Of a stretch of DNA of 64,000 nt, positions 41,795-52,215 are shown one piece after another; position 1 is the stretch's first letter; each line of letters starts with the position of its first letter. The stretch comes from Torymus aiolomorphi (Eukaryota > Arthropoda > Insecta > Hymenoptera > Torymidae), in contig CM070876.1 of the NCBI GenBank assembly GCA_036365515.1, forward strand, positions 42,267,695-42,331,694, read 5' to 3'. The translations under genes and the position numbers were made by a program. The notes beneath the pieces are model-generated. The model did no database searches. It was not told the origin of the DNA and saw only the letters and a program-made list of their open reading frames with translations.

Positions 41795-42530
41795 TAAATT
41801 AAATAATTAATTAGAGAATGTTCATTTTATTTGCTTCAATGAATTATTTAGAGTATTTGTAAAAAATATTGTTATCTAGAAGAATATCGTTCATCTGTAA
41901 TTTCAAGGTTGATTACCTAAAATTATTTATTTAGAGGTATTTGAGAAAGGATGGATATTCAATACTATAATATATTTATAGATACTTAGAACCTCTAGGG
42001 AAAATAATGTGTGGTTGGTCTAGGGGGAAATTATATATATAGTGCCCATGTATATCTTACGCGAGAGAGCGAGATAATGTGAATCACACGAAGGTGATGC
42101 AGGTAGGGGGTACGCGCAATGGTGTCTGGGAGAAAAGTATATATAGATATACTATACCAACAAGACCGTCTCAAATTACAGAGATCAGTGTGCGCAGATA
42201 TTTGAATCCAATGCGGAAAAGTACGCGCATGTATGGGGGTATCTAGGGGAAAGACTATATATAGCTATACTGCCCCATGTATAAGAGGGAGACCCTAGGG
42301 GAAAAGTTCGCGCATGCGCAGTAGTGCCTAGGGGAAAGACTATATATAGATAAACTGCACATGTATAAGAGTGAGGCCAAACTCTCATAGCTATACTACT
42401 TAGAGGCGTTACACTAATCAGCAGGTGGCGCGGTAGTATTCTTTAAGGGCAGCTCCCTCACAATTGTCTGTTTTAGCGCGCGCACTGTCTATATGACATT
42501 CAGCTAGTAGGAATGCAATTTCATTAACCT
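41795..42530. repeat. Non-coding stretch with degenerate CTAGGGG minisatellite-like repeats
   Basis: From about 42000 to 42400 the motifs CTAGGGGAAA, ACTATATATAG and CCATGTATAAGAG recur with GCGCATGCGCA interruptions; units are about 60-110 bp and irregular. No gene was recognised. 41795-42000 is plain AT-rich sequence. Confidence 0.6.
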
Positions 42531-42559
42531 TTTTTTTGTAATCTAATTTTTTCAGTAGA

Positions 42560-44118
42560 AACCCGCTTAGTAAATTAAGATTAGATACTAAAGTAATACT
42601 TAATAATCTTAACAATAACGAGTTTTTATCTGATAGATACCATAAAAATCAACTAACTCTCACGAACACAACTTTAGCAAAAGGTTACGGCCTGCCAAAA
42701 ATACACAAGGAAAATGCGCCACTTCGCCCGATCATATCACTAGTAAATAGTCCTACTCACCTTTTAGCCGAAATTATTTATAAAGAATTAAAAGATTCAA
42801 TTAAGTTACCGGAATCCCACATCAATAATAGTTTTGAACTAAAAGTTAAATTAAAGAATTTCAAATTACAGGATGAGCACATTTTATTATCTTTAGATGT
42901 CAAATCGTTATTTACTAGCATTCCGGTGGAGCTTGTATGTGACAGTATCGATAAACGCGTGCGTTCTATCATGAACAAATGTTTAATTCCCATAGATGAA
43001 ATAAAAAAGTGTATCCGTTTCTTATATGACAACACTTACTTCTCTTTCAATAACAAGGTTTACAAACAAATATACGGTACACCGATGGGTTCCCCAATCT
43101 CTCCACTCTTTGCTGATATTGTTATGGATGATTTGGAAAAAATGTGTTTACAAACCTTGAAGAATAAATATAATTGTGTACCACTTTTTTATTATAGATA
43201 TGTTGATGACACTATTATGTGCATAAAAGAGAACACATTGATCTGGTAGTTTCCATTTTTAATTCATACCACAAAAGTTTACAATTCACATATGAAATAG
43301 AAAATAATAATAGTATTAGCTTTTTAGATATGACATTAATTAAAGAAAACAATAGAATTAGTACAAATTGGTATCAAAAGCCAACTTCTTCAAGTAGAGT
43401 AATCAATTTTCTTTCAAAACATCCAATCCAGCAAAAAAGAAATATCATCTATAACTTAACTGACAGAGCAATTGTACTTTCAGACAAGCGATTTCATTTC
43501 GAGAATTTGAAAAAAATTAAAAATATGTTAATTCTTAATGAGTATCCTTCTACTTTCATTGATAAAAATATTAAAACACGTCTACAGTATCTAAAATATA
43601 AATCAAAATTCATCAACAAAAACACACATAAAAAATCAATGTTCCAAAAAATGCCTAAGATTCAATTACCGTTCACTAACAATTACGAAAGAATTTCTTC
43701 AATTTTTAAGCAATACAATATTACCACGATTCCTACAGTGAATAAAAGTATGAACTCCGTGATTAAATTGGGGAAAGATAAGTCTGACAAATGGGATCAA
43801 ACAGGTGTGGTGTACAAATTTACTTGTAAAAATTGCCCAGCTACGTACATTGGTGAAACCAAACGTTCTTTAAAAACAAGAATCAATGAACATAAGAAAA
43901 ACAAAAATATCGAGTCCGTAGTACACACCCACAAAAATAGTTTGAATCATGAATTTAATTGGGACGACACAAAAATTATAGACATTGAGCGGAATTATAA
44001 AAAAAGACTCTTATCGGAAATGATACACATAAAATGTAACAAACACAGTATAAACAAGAAAGAGGATATTTATACACTTAACCGCATTTATTTTCCTTTA
44101 CTTTCGAAATTTTAACTG
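42560..44118 (+). pseudogene. Penelope-like element: reverse transcriptase and GIY-YIG endonuclease
   Basis: The frame is open from about 42560 with no ATG, so it is 5'-truncated. RT blocks are KGYGLPKIHKENAPLRPIIS, LSLDVKSLFTSIPV (motif A), YGTPMGSPISPLFADI (motif B) and YRYVDDTIM (motif C, catalytic). A one-base shift near 43228 moves to the second frame (43219-44115). That frame has SFLDMTL and INFLSKHP, and ends with a GIY-YIG domain (GVVYKFTCKNCPATYIGETKRS, cut here for length: Y-IG and R-E residues are present in TRINEHKK). Enzymatically the RT and endonuclease drive target-primed retrotransposition. One indel makes this copy inactive, yet the catalytic residues remain. Confidence 0.92.
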
Positions 44119-44390
44119 CTAACGTCATGTTTGTTTTTGTTATGATTGATTACTTCAATACTTTCGTCTATTTTGATAGCGTTGTGTATAAATTGATATG
44201 TACGTTAATGTTCTTTGCCACTAGCCGTAAGTGTTAATATGACTGTACATCGTTATAAATTTTGACTCGTTGACTTGTGCCAACGTTTAAGGTAAATAGG
44301 GTTCGTTTCCTTTTTTTATATATCATTGTTTTTTTACCGAATGTTATACGTGATTTGTAATTCTGTATTTTTATTTAATAAACATCTAGC

Positions 44391-44425
44391 CTGAAGAGGT
44401 CGGCAGACCAAGCCGACGAAACGTC
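44391..44425 (+). ncRNA. Hammerhead-ribozyme-like motif in the Penelope 3' region
   Basis: CTGAAGA (44391-44397) fits the CUGANGA core. GTCGGC (44399-44404) pairs with GCCGAC (44412-44417) as stem II. GAAAC (44418-44422) and GTC (44423-44425) complete the core. Penelope-like elements are known to carry minimal hammerheads with a very short stem III. Stem I pairing is weak in my reading, so activity is uncertain. Confidence 0.65.
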
Positions 44426-44499
44426 ACTTTGAAGCATTTACAGAAAAAAAGATCAAGTCTCTTTTTTTGTATTAAAAAAGCCCCATCCTGATCCATAAG

Positions 44500-45038
44500 T
44501 ATCTTTCAAACATAACTAATTTTTTTAGTTCCATACATTGTTAATACGATATTCAACCTTTTAAAATTATAAACATAACTTTCTGTTGTATTAAGGGGAC
44601 GCCGGAGTCAATGTATTTTAAATGGAGGGTGGCGCTGTAATCAGTTAAACGGGTTTTTATTATATAAATTAAAAAATTCTTATCTATTTAGATTTTGGAG
44701 ACTTGAGCGCGCTTTGGATGTTAAAATGTTTAGTTATTTCTCAAAATCGGAACTCAAACAATCAATTAATTGCCGAGAAAACCTTGAAAAACTTGCGCGG
44801 GTAACATAACCTATAAATTACGAAATTGAAAGATCATAATTTTTTTGAATTTCAAGACCTGAGCGCGCTTTGTATATAAATTTTAAGTATTCTCCCAAAA
44901 TTTCAGCCCAATCGGTTAATTATTCAAAGAGAAAACTTTGAAAAACTAACTGACGGGACTTCGGCCTGCCCTTAAATGAAATTATTTAATATTGCAAACT
45001 GTATGAAACTCTGATTAATTTTTTTTAATTTATCCAAT
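44500..45038. other. AT-rich non-coding stretch
   Basis: No gene seen. Two related blocks, GAGCGCGCTTTGGATGTTAAAA near 44705 and GAGCGCGCTTTGTATATAAATT near 44861, indicate an internal imperfect repeat of about 157 bp. Confidence 0.55.
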
Positions 45039-46402
45039 TGTCACGGGGTGGATTTTCGGGCTAAGGCACGTTTCACCTGCGTATCTTAGCGGTTCAATTC
45101 CATATCTCTCGGTTCAACTCCCGGAGATATAATAGCCAGATTAGGTAACAGACGCTACAACGCCGTGCAATGTTAACATAATCTGGTTACTTACCGTGTA
45201 ACACGCAAGTCGAAGACTCGCGCTTTATTTCTCACCAGTGACTCGAACTCCTCTCCTGGTCACTGGTTCGTGTGCCGGCTGCTCACAAGTAACGAAACGT
45301 ATTCTCTTACGTAACGACCGCGGAGGCGTCGGGGAGCGGGGAATGACAAAGTCGCAAAATGATAACTCGAGTGGTTAAAGTTAATAACAAAAGACTATGG
45401 TTTATTAAATAAAAGGTAAAATGAGTTGAATGAATAATTAATAATTTAAACAGTGGAAGTGTCGCGTTGAAATAGGTTAATTCCCCTACCTAACGGTGCG
45501 CCAGCACGTTATCTCAGACGTCAGCTGTCTGGGAGGCTGACGTCACGCTCGCGGTAATTTACGCCGCGCACGTAAGGTATAATACGCCTCACGTGTGCGG
45601 TACTCTACGCGCGAGCTCATCGAGTAAAGCGACGAAGTGTGAGAGCAGTCGCGATCGCCGCGCGACGCACACACGTATAAGTTTGAGAGGGTAGATGGCG
45701 GGTTTACACGTGTGCGCACCTGTTGTGCGCACTCACCGGCTTTAAAATAGCCGGTGGTTTGACCTCGCGTTTGACCTTGATGAAGTACGAACCCGATGCC
45801 CACACTCTCTCCTCACACTTGCTCTCACCACACGAGAACGCCTACTCGAAGCCGATGTCCAGGTGCGACGAGCCTGGACAAGCGGTTACGAGGAGCTAAT
45901 TCGCGGCGCGGATGATACGTGCACGCTTACCTTAACTATCGAAAACTACAGCGCAGTCTAACTGGACTCGTGCCGATCACCCTTCTCTTCTGACTGCGTG
46001 CTCAGCTGTCTCGTAGCCTGGGTTTCGCGACGATGAAGATTGTGCGGCAGGTTGATCTCGCCTGTCGCACGATTGATTCAAGTCTCCTCGTCTAGCGGCG
46101 CAAGTACTCCTCGGCGGAAGACGAAAGCTTGCGTGAAAGGGTCAGTGTACACGGCACTATCACTAGCGAGCTTTTCGGGCGAAAAAAATCTAATACTCTC
46201 TTTCTAATCACGAAATAAAAGCGGAGCGTACTCGGGCGCGTACTTCCTTCTCGAAAAGCGAACTTTAAGATGGCCGTCCGAGGTCTGCTAGTCATCACGT
46301 CGATGCAGCTCAGATTCTGCATCGACGCGCCATCTCGCGTTCGCGCGCATGAGGTATTTCAACTACGGCTTATACGCAACGTCGGTACGGCAGACCGTGA
46401 CA
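45039..46402 (-). repeat. 3' LTR of an LTR retrotransposon (1364 bp)
   Basis: It begins TGTCACGG (45039) and ends CCGTGACA (46402), an 8-bp inverted terminus starting TG and ending CA. It is GC-richer than its surroundings. Directly outside the right end, read on the minus strand, is GGGTGGGGGG, a polypurine tract, so this is the 3' LTR of a minus-strand element. Only one LTR is in the region. The superfamily is probably Gypsy, but this is a guess. Confidence 0.75.
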
Positions 46403-46415
46403 CCCCCCACCCAGA
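46403..46415 (-). promoter_or_regulatory. Polypurine tract of the LTR element
   Basis: On the minus strand the run TGGGTGGGGGG abuts the TGTCACGG terminus, as required for plus-strand priming. Confidence 0.7.
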
Positions 46416-46584
46416 TGTCACTTATCTCCTGATATGGGACTCTGCAATTCAATCCGGCGTCGCTAATACCTGAAAAGGGCTAAGGTTCTAGAAGTACTCA
46501 AGCGAATGCGACTTTTATAGAAAAATAAAAAAGATTTTATTCAAAGAATAATAACAAAAAAAAAAAAAAATCGGCGCTGCTTCG

Positions 46585-47232
46585 TCACCCAAAATTTTGC
46601 TGGTGTTTCTGCCGATAATAAAACGGGTTGAGTGGGTCGTGATTCGCGACTCCAGGGCAGGTAGCTGGGTTGCGGACGTTGAGGTGCCCGCAAAAGAAGC
46701 ACCGTCTAGGTTGTCGTGGTTCTCCGGGCGGACGCCAGCCAGAAGAAAGGGACCTCGGGGGCCCAGTTGAGTCCGTTGGAGGGGACGCCCGATCTTGTTG
46801 GCGACCCCTCGATGGTCGTCTTCTGGAGCTACTCCTCTGGCGGCTTTTCGTTCTACTCGGACGGGGCTCTTTTACGGGTGTTATTACCCTACCAGGGGCA
46901 GGCCTCCTCCTACCCCTGGCTGCCTCCTCTTCTTCTGCCCTGGCCCTTGCGAGTTCGGCCTGGATCCGGGCCACCTCTCTTTCTTTGGCCTCGCGGAGGC
47001 GTCGAGCTTTCTCCAAGGCTTCGCGACTTTCGCGAGCATCGCGAGCCCTACTCTCGCTCCGCTGTCGGCGAAACTCGACTGCCGCCGCGAGCTCTTCTTT
47101 GCGACCCAGAGTCAGATTAAGCCACTTTTCGGAGTGGTCCCTCGCCCCTTCATAATCGTGGAAGTTATCATGTGACTGAACTTTCGATCGTTCATCGTGA
47201 ACGAAAATTCCAAAATCGCCATTTCCGCTCAA
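46585..47232 (-). CDS. Retroelement ORF: charged coiled-coil protein with C-terminal Cys motif
   Basis: A 215-codon frame on the minus strand upstream of the 3' LTR. No ATG is at the left end (TTG at 47232), so the N-terminus is uncertain or spliced. Residues 45-105 are Arg/Glu/Ala-rich with strong coiled-coil character (ARRLREAKEREVARIQAEL). Then comes a basic Arg/Ser/Pro-rich stretch (SRTKSRQRSSSRRRPSRGR), then CFFCGHLNVRNPATC, a Cys pattern like a degenerate zinc knuckle, ending NPFYYRQKHQQNFG. This looks like a gag-like or accessory nucleic-acid-binding protein. High GC in contrast to the surroundings. No pol remnants were seen. Confidence 0.6.
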   Translation of the reverse strand: MSGNGDFGIFVHDERSKVQSHDNFHDYEGARDHSEKWLNLTLGRKEELAAAVEFRRQRSESRARDARESREALEKARRLREAKEREVARIQAELARARAEEEEAARGRRRPAPGRVITPVKEPRPSRTKSRQRSSSRRRPSRGRQQDRASPPTDSTGPPRSLSSGWRPPGEPRQPRRCFFCGHLNVRNPATCPGVANHDPLNPFYYRQKHQQNFG

Positions 47233-47371
47233 AACTGAATTAACTGTTAAATAATGTTATAAAAGTGATAAATATAACCTAAAAAAGTATTCCAAAGGTA
47301 ACTACCCCCAAAACAACTCCAAAATCTACCCCTAACAGGCATATCACACAGAAAAAAAATTGATTCTCAAT

Positions 47372-49690
47372 AAAAAAAAATCATTATCAAATGAGGAACA
47401 ATTTTGTAGTGGAAATAAGTTCGAGGGCACGTTTTGGGACTACGAAAAAGTTGGCGATGTCAAAGCCCGTCCGGAACCTTCCCAAATAGGGGATGTAGGG
47501 AGTCCGAGAACGAAAAAAAAATCTGACGATCTCGCGTATCAAATGAGGAAAAATTTTGCAGTGGAAATAAGTTCGGGAGCACGTTGTGGGACTACAAACA
47601 AATTGGCGATGTCAAAACCCGTCCGAACATTCCCAAATAGAGGACGAAGAGGGTGCAAGAACGAAAAAAAATATGACGATCGCGGATATCAAATGAGGAA
47701 AAATTTTGCAGTGGAAATAAGTTCGGAGGCAACGTTGTGGGACTACAAAAAAATTGGCGATGTCCACACCCGACCGAACATTCCCAAATAGAGGACGAAG
47801 AGGGTGCGAGAACGAAAAAAAAACCTGACGATCGCGGATATTAAATGAGGAAAAATTTTGCAGTGGAAATAAGTTCGGGGGCACGTTGTGGGACAAAAAA
47901 ACAATTGTCGATATCAAACCCGTTCGGAAACTTCCCAAATAGGGGATGAAGGGGGTGCCAGAACGAAAAAAAAATCTGACGATCGCGCGTATCAAATGAG
48001 GAACAATTTTGTAGTGGAAATAAGTTCGGGGGCACGTTTTGGGATTACAAAAAAGTTGGCGATGTCAAAGCCCGTCCGGAACCTTCCCAAATAGGGGATG
48101 AAGGGGGTGCGAGAAAGAAAAAAATATCTGACGATCGCGGATATCAAATCAGGAAAAATTTTGCAGTGGAAATAAGTTCGGGGGTACGTTGTGGGACTAC
48201 ACAAAAATTGGCAATGTCAAAACCCGTCCGGAACCTTCCCAAATAGGGAATGAAGGGAGTGCGAGCACGAAAAAAAAATCTAACGATCGCGCGTATCAAA
48301 TGAAGAAAAATTTTGAAGTGGAAATAAGTTCGGGGGCACGTCGTGAGACTACAAACAAATTGGCGATGTCAAAACCCGTCCGAACGTTCCCAAATAGAGG
48401 ATGAAGAGGATGCGAGAACGAAAAAAAAAATCTGACGATCGCGGATATCAAATGAGGAAAAATTTTGCAGTGGAAATAAGTTCGAGGGCACGTTGTGGGA
48501 CTACACAAAAATTGGCGATTTCAAAACCCGTCCGGAACCTTCCCAAAGAGGGGATGAGGGGGGTGCGAGAACGAAAAAAAACATCTGACGATCGCGCGTA
48601 TCAAATCAGGAAAAATTTTGCAGTGGAAATAATTTCGGGGGCACGTTGTAGGACTACAAAAAAATTGGCGATGTCAAAACCCGTCCGGAACCATCCCAAA
48701 TAGGGGATGAAGGGGGTGCGAGAACGAACAAAAAAATCTGACGATCGCGGATATCAAATGAGGAAAAATTTTGCAGTGGAAATAAGTTCGGAGGCAACGT
48801 TGTGGGACTACAAAAAAATTGGCAATGTCAAAACCCGTCCGGAACCTTCCCAAATAGGGGATGTAGGGAGTGCGAGGAAAAAAAAAAAATCTGACGATCG
48901 CGCGTATTAAATGAGGAAAAATTTTGCAGTGGAAATAAGTTCGGGGACACGTTGTGGGACTACAAACAAATTGGCGATGTCAAAACCCGTCCGAACATTC
49001 CCAAATAGAGGACGAAGAGGGTGCAAGAACGAAAAAAAAAATCTGACGATCGCGGATATCAAATGAGGAAAAATTTTGCAGTGGAAATAAGTTCGGAGGC
49101 AACGTTGTGGGACTACAAAAAAATTGGCGATGTCCACACCCGTCCGGAATATTCCCAAAGAGGGGATGAAGTGGGTGCGTGAAAGAAAAAAAAAACTGAC
49201 GATCGCGCGTATCAAATGAGGAAAAATTTTGCAGTGGAAATAAGTTCGGGGGCACGTTTTGGGACTACAAAAAAATTGGCGATATCAAAACCCGTCCGGA
49301 AACTTCCCAAATAGGGGATGAAGGGGGTGCCAGAACGAAAAAAAAATCTGACGATCGCGCGTATCAAATGAGGAACAATTTTGTAGTGGAAATAAGTTCG
49401 AGGGCACGTTTTGGGACTACGAAAAAGTTGGCGATGTCAAAGCCCGTCCGGAACCTTCCCAAATAGGGGATGAAGGGGTTGCGAGAACGAAAAAAAAATC
49501 TGACGATCGCGCGTATCAAATCAGGAAAAATTTTGCAGTGGAAATAATTTCGGGGGCACGTTGTGGGACTACAAAAAAATTGGCGATGTCAAAACTTGTC
49601 CGGAACCTTCCCAAATAGGAGATGAAGGGGTGCGAGAATGAAAAAAAAATCTGACGATCGCGCGTATCAAATGAGGAAAAATTCTATTGT
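47372..49690 (+). repeat. 151-bp satellite array, ~15 units
   Basis: Units carry TCTGACGATCGCGCGTATCA, then AATGAGGAAAAATTTTGCAG, GGAAATAAGTTCGGGGGCAC, TTGGCGATGTCAAAACCCGT, and CCAAATAGGGGATGAAGG. TGACGATC starts at 47524, 47674, 47826, 47977 and so on to 49652, a period of 150-152 bp. Two classes alternate irregularly: GCGCGTATCAAATG and GCGGATATCAAATG. Units also differ by GGACGAAGAGGGTGCAAG versus GGATGAAGGGGGTGCGAG. The open frames on both strands of this array are by-products of the repeats. Confidence 0.95.
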
Positions 49691-50014
49691 TGATATTGGT
49701 TGAAAAAATTGCCGATGTCAAGTCCAGATCCTTTTCATGTAATTGCGATGAGGAGCATTCACTACATCGTCTGGCGAGTCGGATCTATGGGTTATCTTCG
49801 ACTTGGTAAGTATTACTATGATATTATATCAATATCCAATTATTATAAGTATTTATTGTAATTTAAACAATTATTCAAAATTGAATGTTAATGATTTTGT
49901 CATCAATTTACAAACGTTTTTAGAACATTTTAGGTTTATTTAATTAAAGTGTACTTGATTTTTTTCTTCCTGGGAAAACTGGAGACAGTGACAAATATTT
50001 TTGTTATAATGTTC
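49691..50014. other. Non-coding flank of the satellite
   Basis: AT-rich after a short stretch GTCAAGTCCAGATCC; no gene recognised. Confidence 0.55.
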
Positions 50015-51225
50015 AAATAGTACATTTCGATACTAGTGCGTGAAAGTGATTTTATCCTCGTTTGGATGTTTGCGCCCGAAGCGGGGGTGATAATGTCGCA
50101 CGAGGCTAAAATCACTTTCTCGCTCGTGTATTGAATAGTATTTTTTGACACGACATATACAAAGCTTTATTTAGTGCATGCTTTTCTATTCAAGCGTGTG
50201 CGATTTCGAACTTCGCTCACAGAGTGTCAAAATAGTTCGTTTCGATACAAGGGTACGAAGTGGGTGATGATCGTGCACGGACGTGGTTTGTCGCGCGAGC
50301 GAAGCGAGAGCGGCAAAAGCACCCGTGCACCGATCACCCGCTTCACCCATGTGTTTCGAACTTTACTCGTATTTTTTTTAACGGAGTGAGCGACACTCGG
50401 AGAATATTGATTATCTACATACGTGAGGAGGGTGAAGTTTGTCGCTATGGCTTCGCTCGAGCGAGAATGACACGAGTCACGGACAAGATAAGGATATTAG
50501 AAGCTGAGCGCGGGAGGCGGCATACTTACTTTGCGCACGCTCCTACGAGAAGCGTGCGCGAAGTAAATTGATCTGCGCATGTGCGTACTTCGTGCACGCC
50601 GTGTATGAAACAGCTACTTCGCACACGCAAAACAGGCACGAAAAGGCGAGTTTCGCACACTCCTTTAAAAAAATATATTTTTTAGCACTCCGTGCGCAAA
50701 GTGTCCACTTTGCGCACGCTAGAATAAAAAAGCATGCGCTAAATCGAGCTTTGCACACGTCGTATAAAAAAATTGTGTTCGATACGCGAGTGAAAAAGTG
50801 ATTTTATCCTCGCGTGGCCTTTTCACCCTCGCTTCGCTCGGGTGCAAACGTCCACATGACGATAAAATCACTTTTTCGCACTTGTATCGAAAATAACTAT
50901 TTTTCAACGGAGTGTGCGAAACTCGCCTTTTCGTGCTTGTTTTGCGTGCGCGATGTAGCTGTTTTACACACGGCATGTGCGAAAGTCGCGCATGCGCAAA
51001 TCAATTTACTTTCGCGCACGCCGTACGAGAAACAGCTACTTCGCGCACGCAAAACCAACAACAAGGCTAGTTTCACACACTCCGTTAAAAAAAATAGAGT
51101 TCGATACACGTGACCGAAAAGGGTCATCATTGGACGGGTGTTTTTGTCACCCTCGCTTCGCTCGGGCGACAAACTACACCCGTGCGAGAATGACCCACTT
51201 CGCACACTTGTATCGAAAATAACTA
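50015..51225. repeat. Cluster of CpG-rich dyad-symmetric elements
   Basis: Four units (about 50015-50155, 50232-50348, 50772-50893, 51100-51216) each run from a CGATAC-type end to a matching GTATCGAA-type end. Their cores are CGCTTCGCTCGGG or its inverse. Between them are inverted copies of GCGCACGC, AACAGCTACTTCGC and AGTTTCGCACACTCC blocks (50520-50760 and 50905-51090). The local GC content is far above the flanks. They look like palindromic MITE units inserted next to or into one another. No coding is supported. Confidence 0.7.
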
Positions 51226-51967
51226 TTAAGGTGGTTCTTCCACGACTTTCTAGTTAAAACAGTACTAAATGAATGGGTTACCTAAAATTCAACAAAACTA
51301 TAGTTATATTGTGATTTGTTTATATGATGGAGGTAGTCAATGTATAATAAATATAGTGTATTTAACACGACTAAGATATCCTTATTCATAAAATACCATT
51401 ATTCAAGAAACTATGTATTGTAACTACAAACATTTCTTGATAAATTCACTGGAATTTTTTTTATTTCTCAACCGATTTTTGTTTTGAAGGTCTCATTTTA
51501 TTTCTTAATTAATCGCATGGGTTTTTCATTCGAAATTATTCAAAACCCAGAAAGTTATAGCCAATTTGAAAAATATATTTTTTTAACCACGTGCATGAAT
51601 TTATGAACAATTAGCTATAATTTTCTGAGTTTTGAATAATTTTGAATTTTTTCTTTGGCAAGTCCTTGTAAATTACTTAAGGAACGTGACCTTCAAAACA
51701 AAAATCGGTTGTTATTTAGAAACAAAAAAGATTCCAGTAATTTATCAATAATTGTTTCTAATGACAATATCTGGTTTCTAGAAGAATATCGACATTTTAT
51801 TAATGAAGTTATCTTAGTCGTGTTAAATACAGTTTATTTATAATACATTGAGTATCTCTATAATTTAAAATTAATAATTAGCATTATAACTAAGACTTTT
51901 TTAAATTTCAGGTAACCTCTTCATTTAACACTGCTTTGACTAGGTTGTCGCAGGAGAACCACCTTAA
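51226..51967. mobile_element. TTAA-bounded foldback element (742 bp with flanks)
   Basis: TTAA at 51226-51229 and 51964-51967. Inverted ends are GGTGGTTCTTCC and GGAGAACCACC. Long inner arms pair: TTCTCAACCGATTTTTGTTT (51475) against AAAACAAAAATCGGTTG (51696), and TTTCTAGTTAAAACAGTACT against AACACTGCTTTGACTAGG. A related copy lies at 60065-60817. The TTAA target is typical of piggyBac-like elements. It has no coding capacity. Confidence 0.75.
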
Positions 51968-51984
51968 GGTGGTAAATCTAACTT

Positions 51985-52215
51985 AATAGTACATTATGAT
52001 ACAAGTGGCATAAGTCGTACTTTACGGCACGGCGTGTATGCACGGCCCGAACGTAGCGAGTGCGCTTAACGCCATGCCATGATGGGTGACTTATGGCACG
52101 TGTATCATACATTATTTTATAGCACTGACTGCATAAATCAGCCATGTCACGCCTATCCGTGCCATTAGCAGTCCATTTTTGCACCGAGCAGTATAGCCCG
52201 AGCGATAGCGAGGGT
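51985..52215. mobile_element. GATACAAGTGGCATAAG-type dyad element
   Basis: ATGATACAAGTGGCATAAGT is mirrored by ACTTATGGCACGTGTATCAT (to about 52106). A second dyad follows with GACTGCATAAATCAGCCATG and CGTGCCATTAGCAGTCC. The core AACGTAGCGAGTGCGCTTAA resembles the CpG-rich cluster. Relatives are at 59690-60064 and 60818-61022. Confidence 0.65.

Noticed and set aside
42418..42615. Minus-strand frame overlapping the Penelope-like element
   Set aside because: It is antisense to the start of the RT coding region, which has clear RT motifs on the plus strand.
45090..45135. Possible tRNA T-arm GGTTCAACTCCCGGAG
   Set aside because: It lies inside the LTR and no acceptor or anticodon arm is found around it.
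46670..47175. Three open frames on the plus strand of 126-161 codons
   Set aside because: They are the antisense shadow of the GC-rich minus-strand retroelement ORF.
47360..49255. Many open frames on both strands, and a CRISPR-like look of regular spacing
   Set aside because: The array is a 151-bp satellite; units are contiguous without unique spacers, and the frames are repeats of the unit.
50174..51222. Several 70-100-codon frames
   Set aside because: They lie in palindromic CpG-rich repeats and mirror each other on both strands; not genes.
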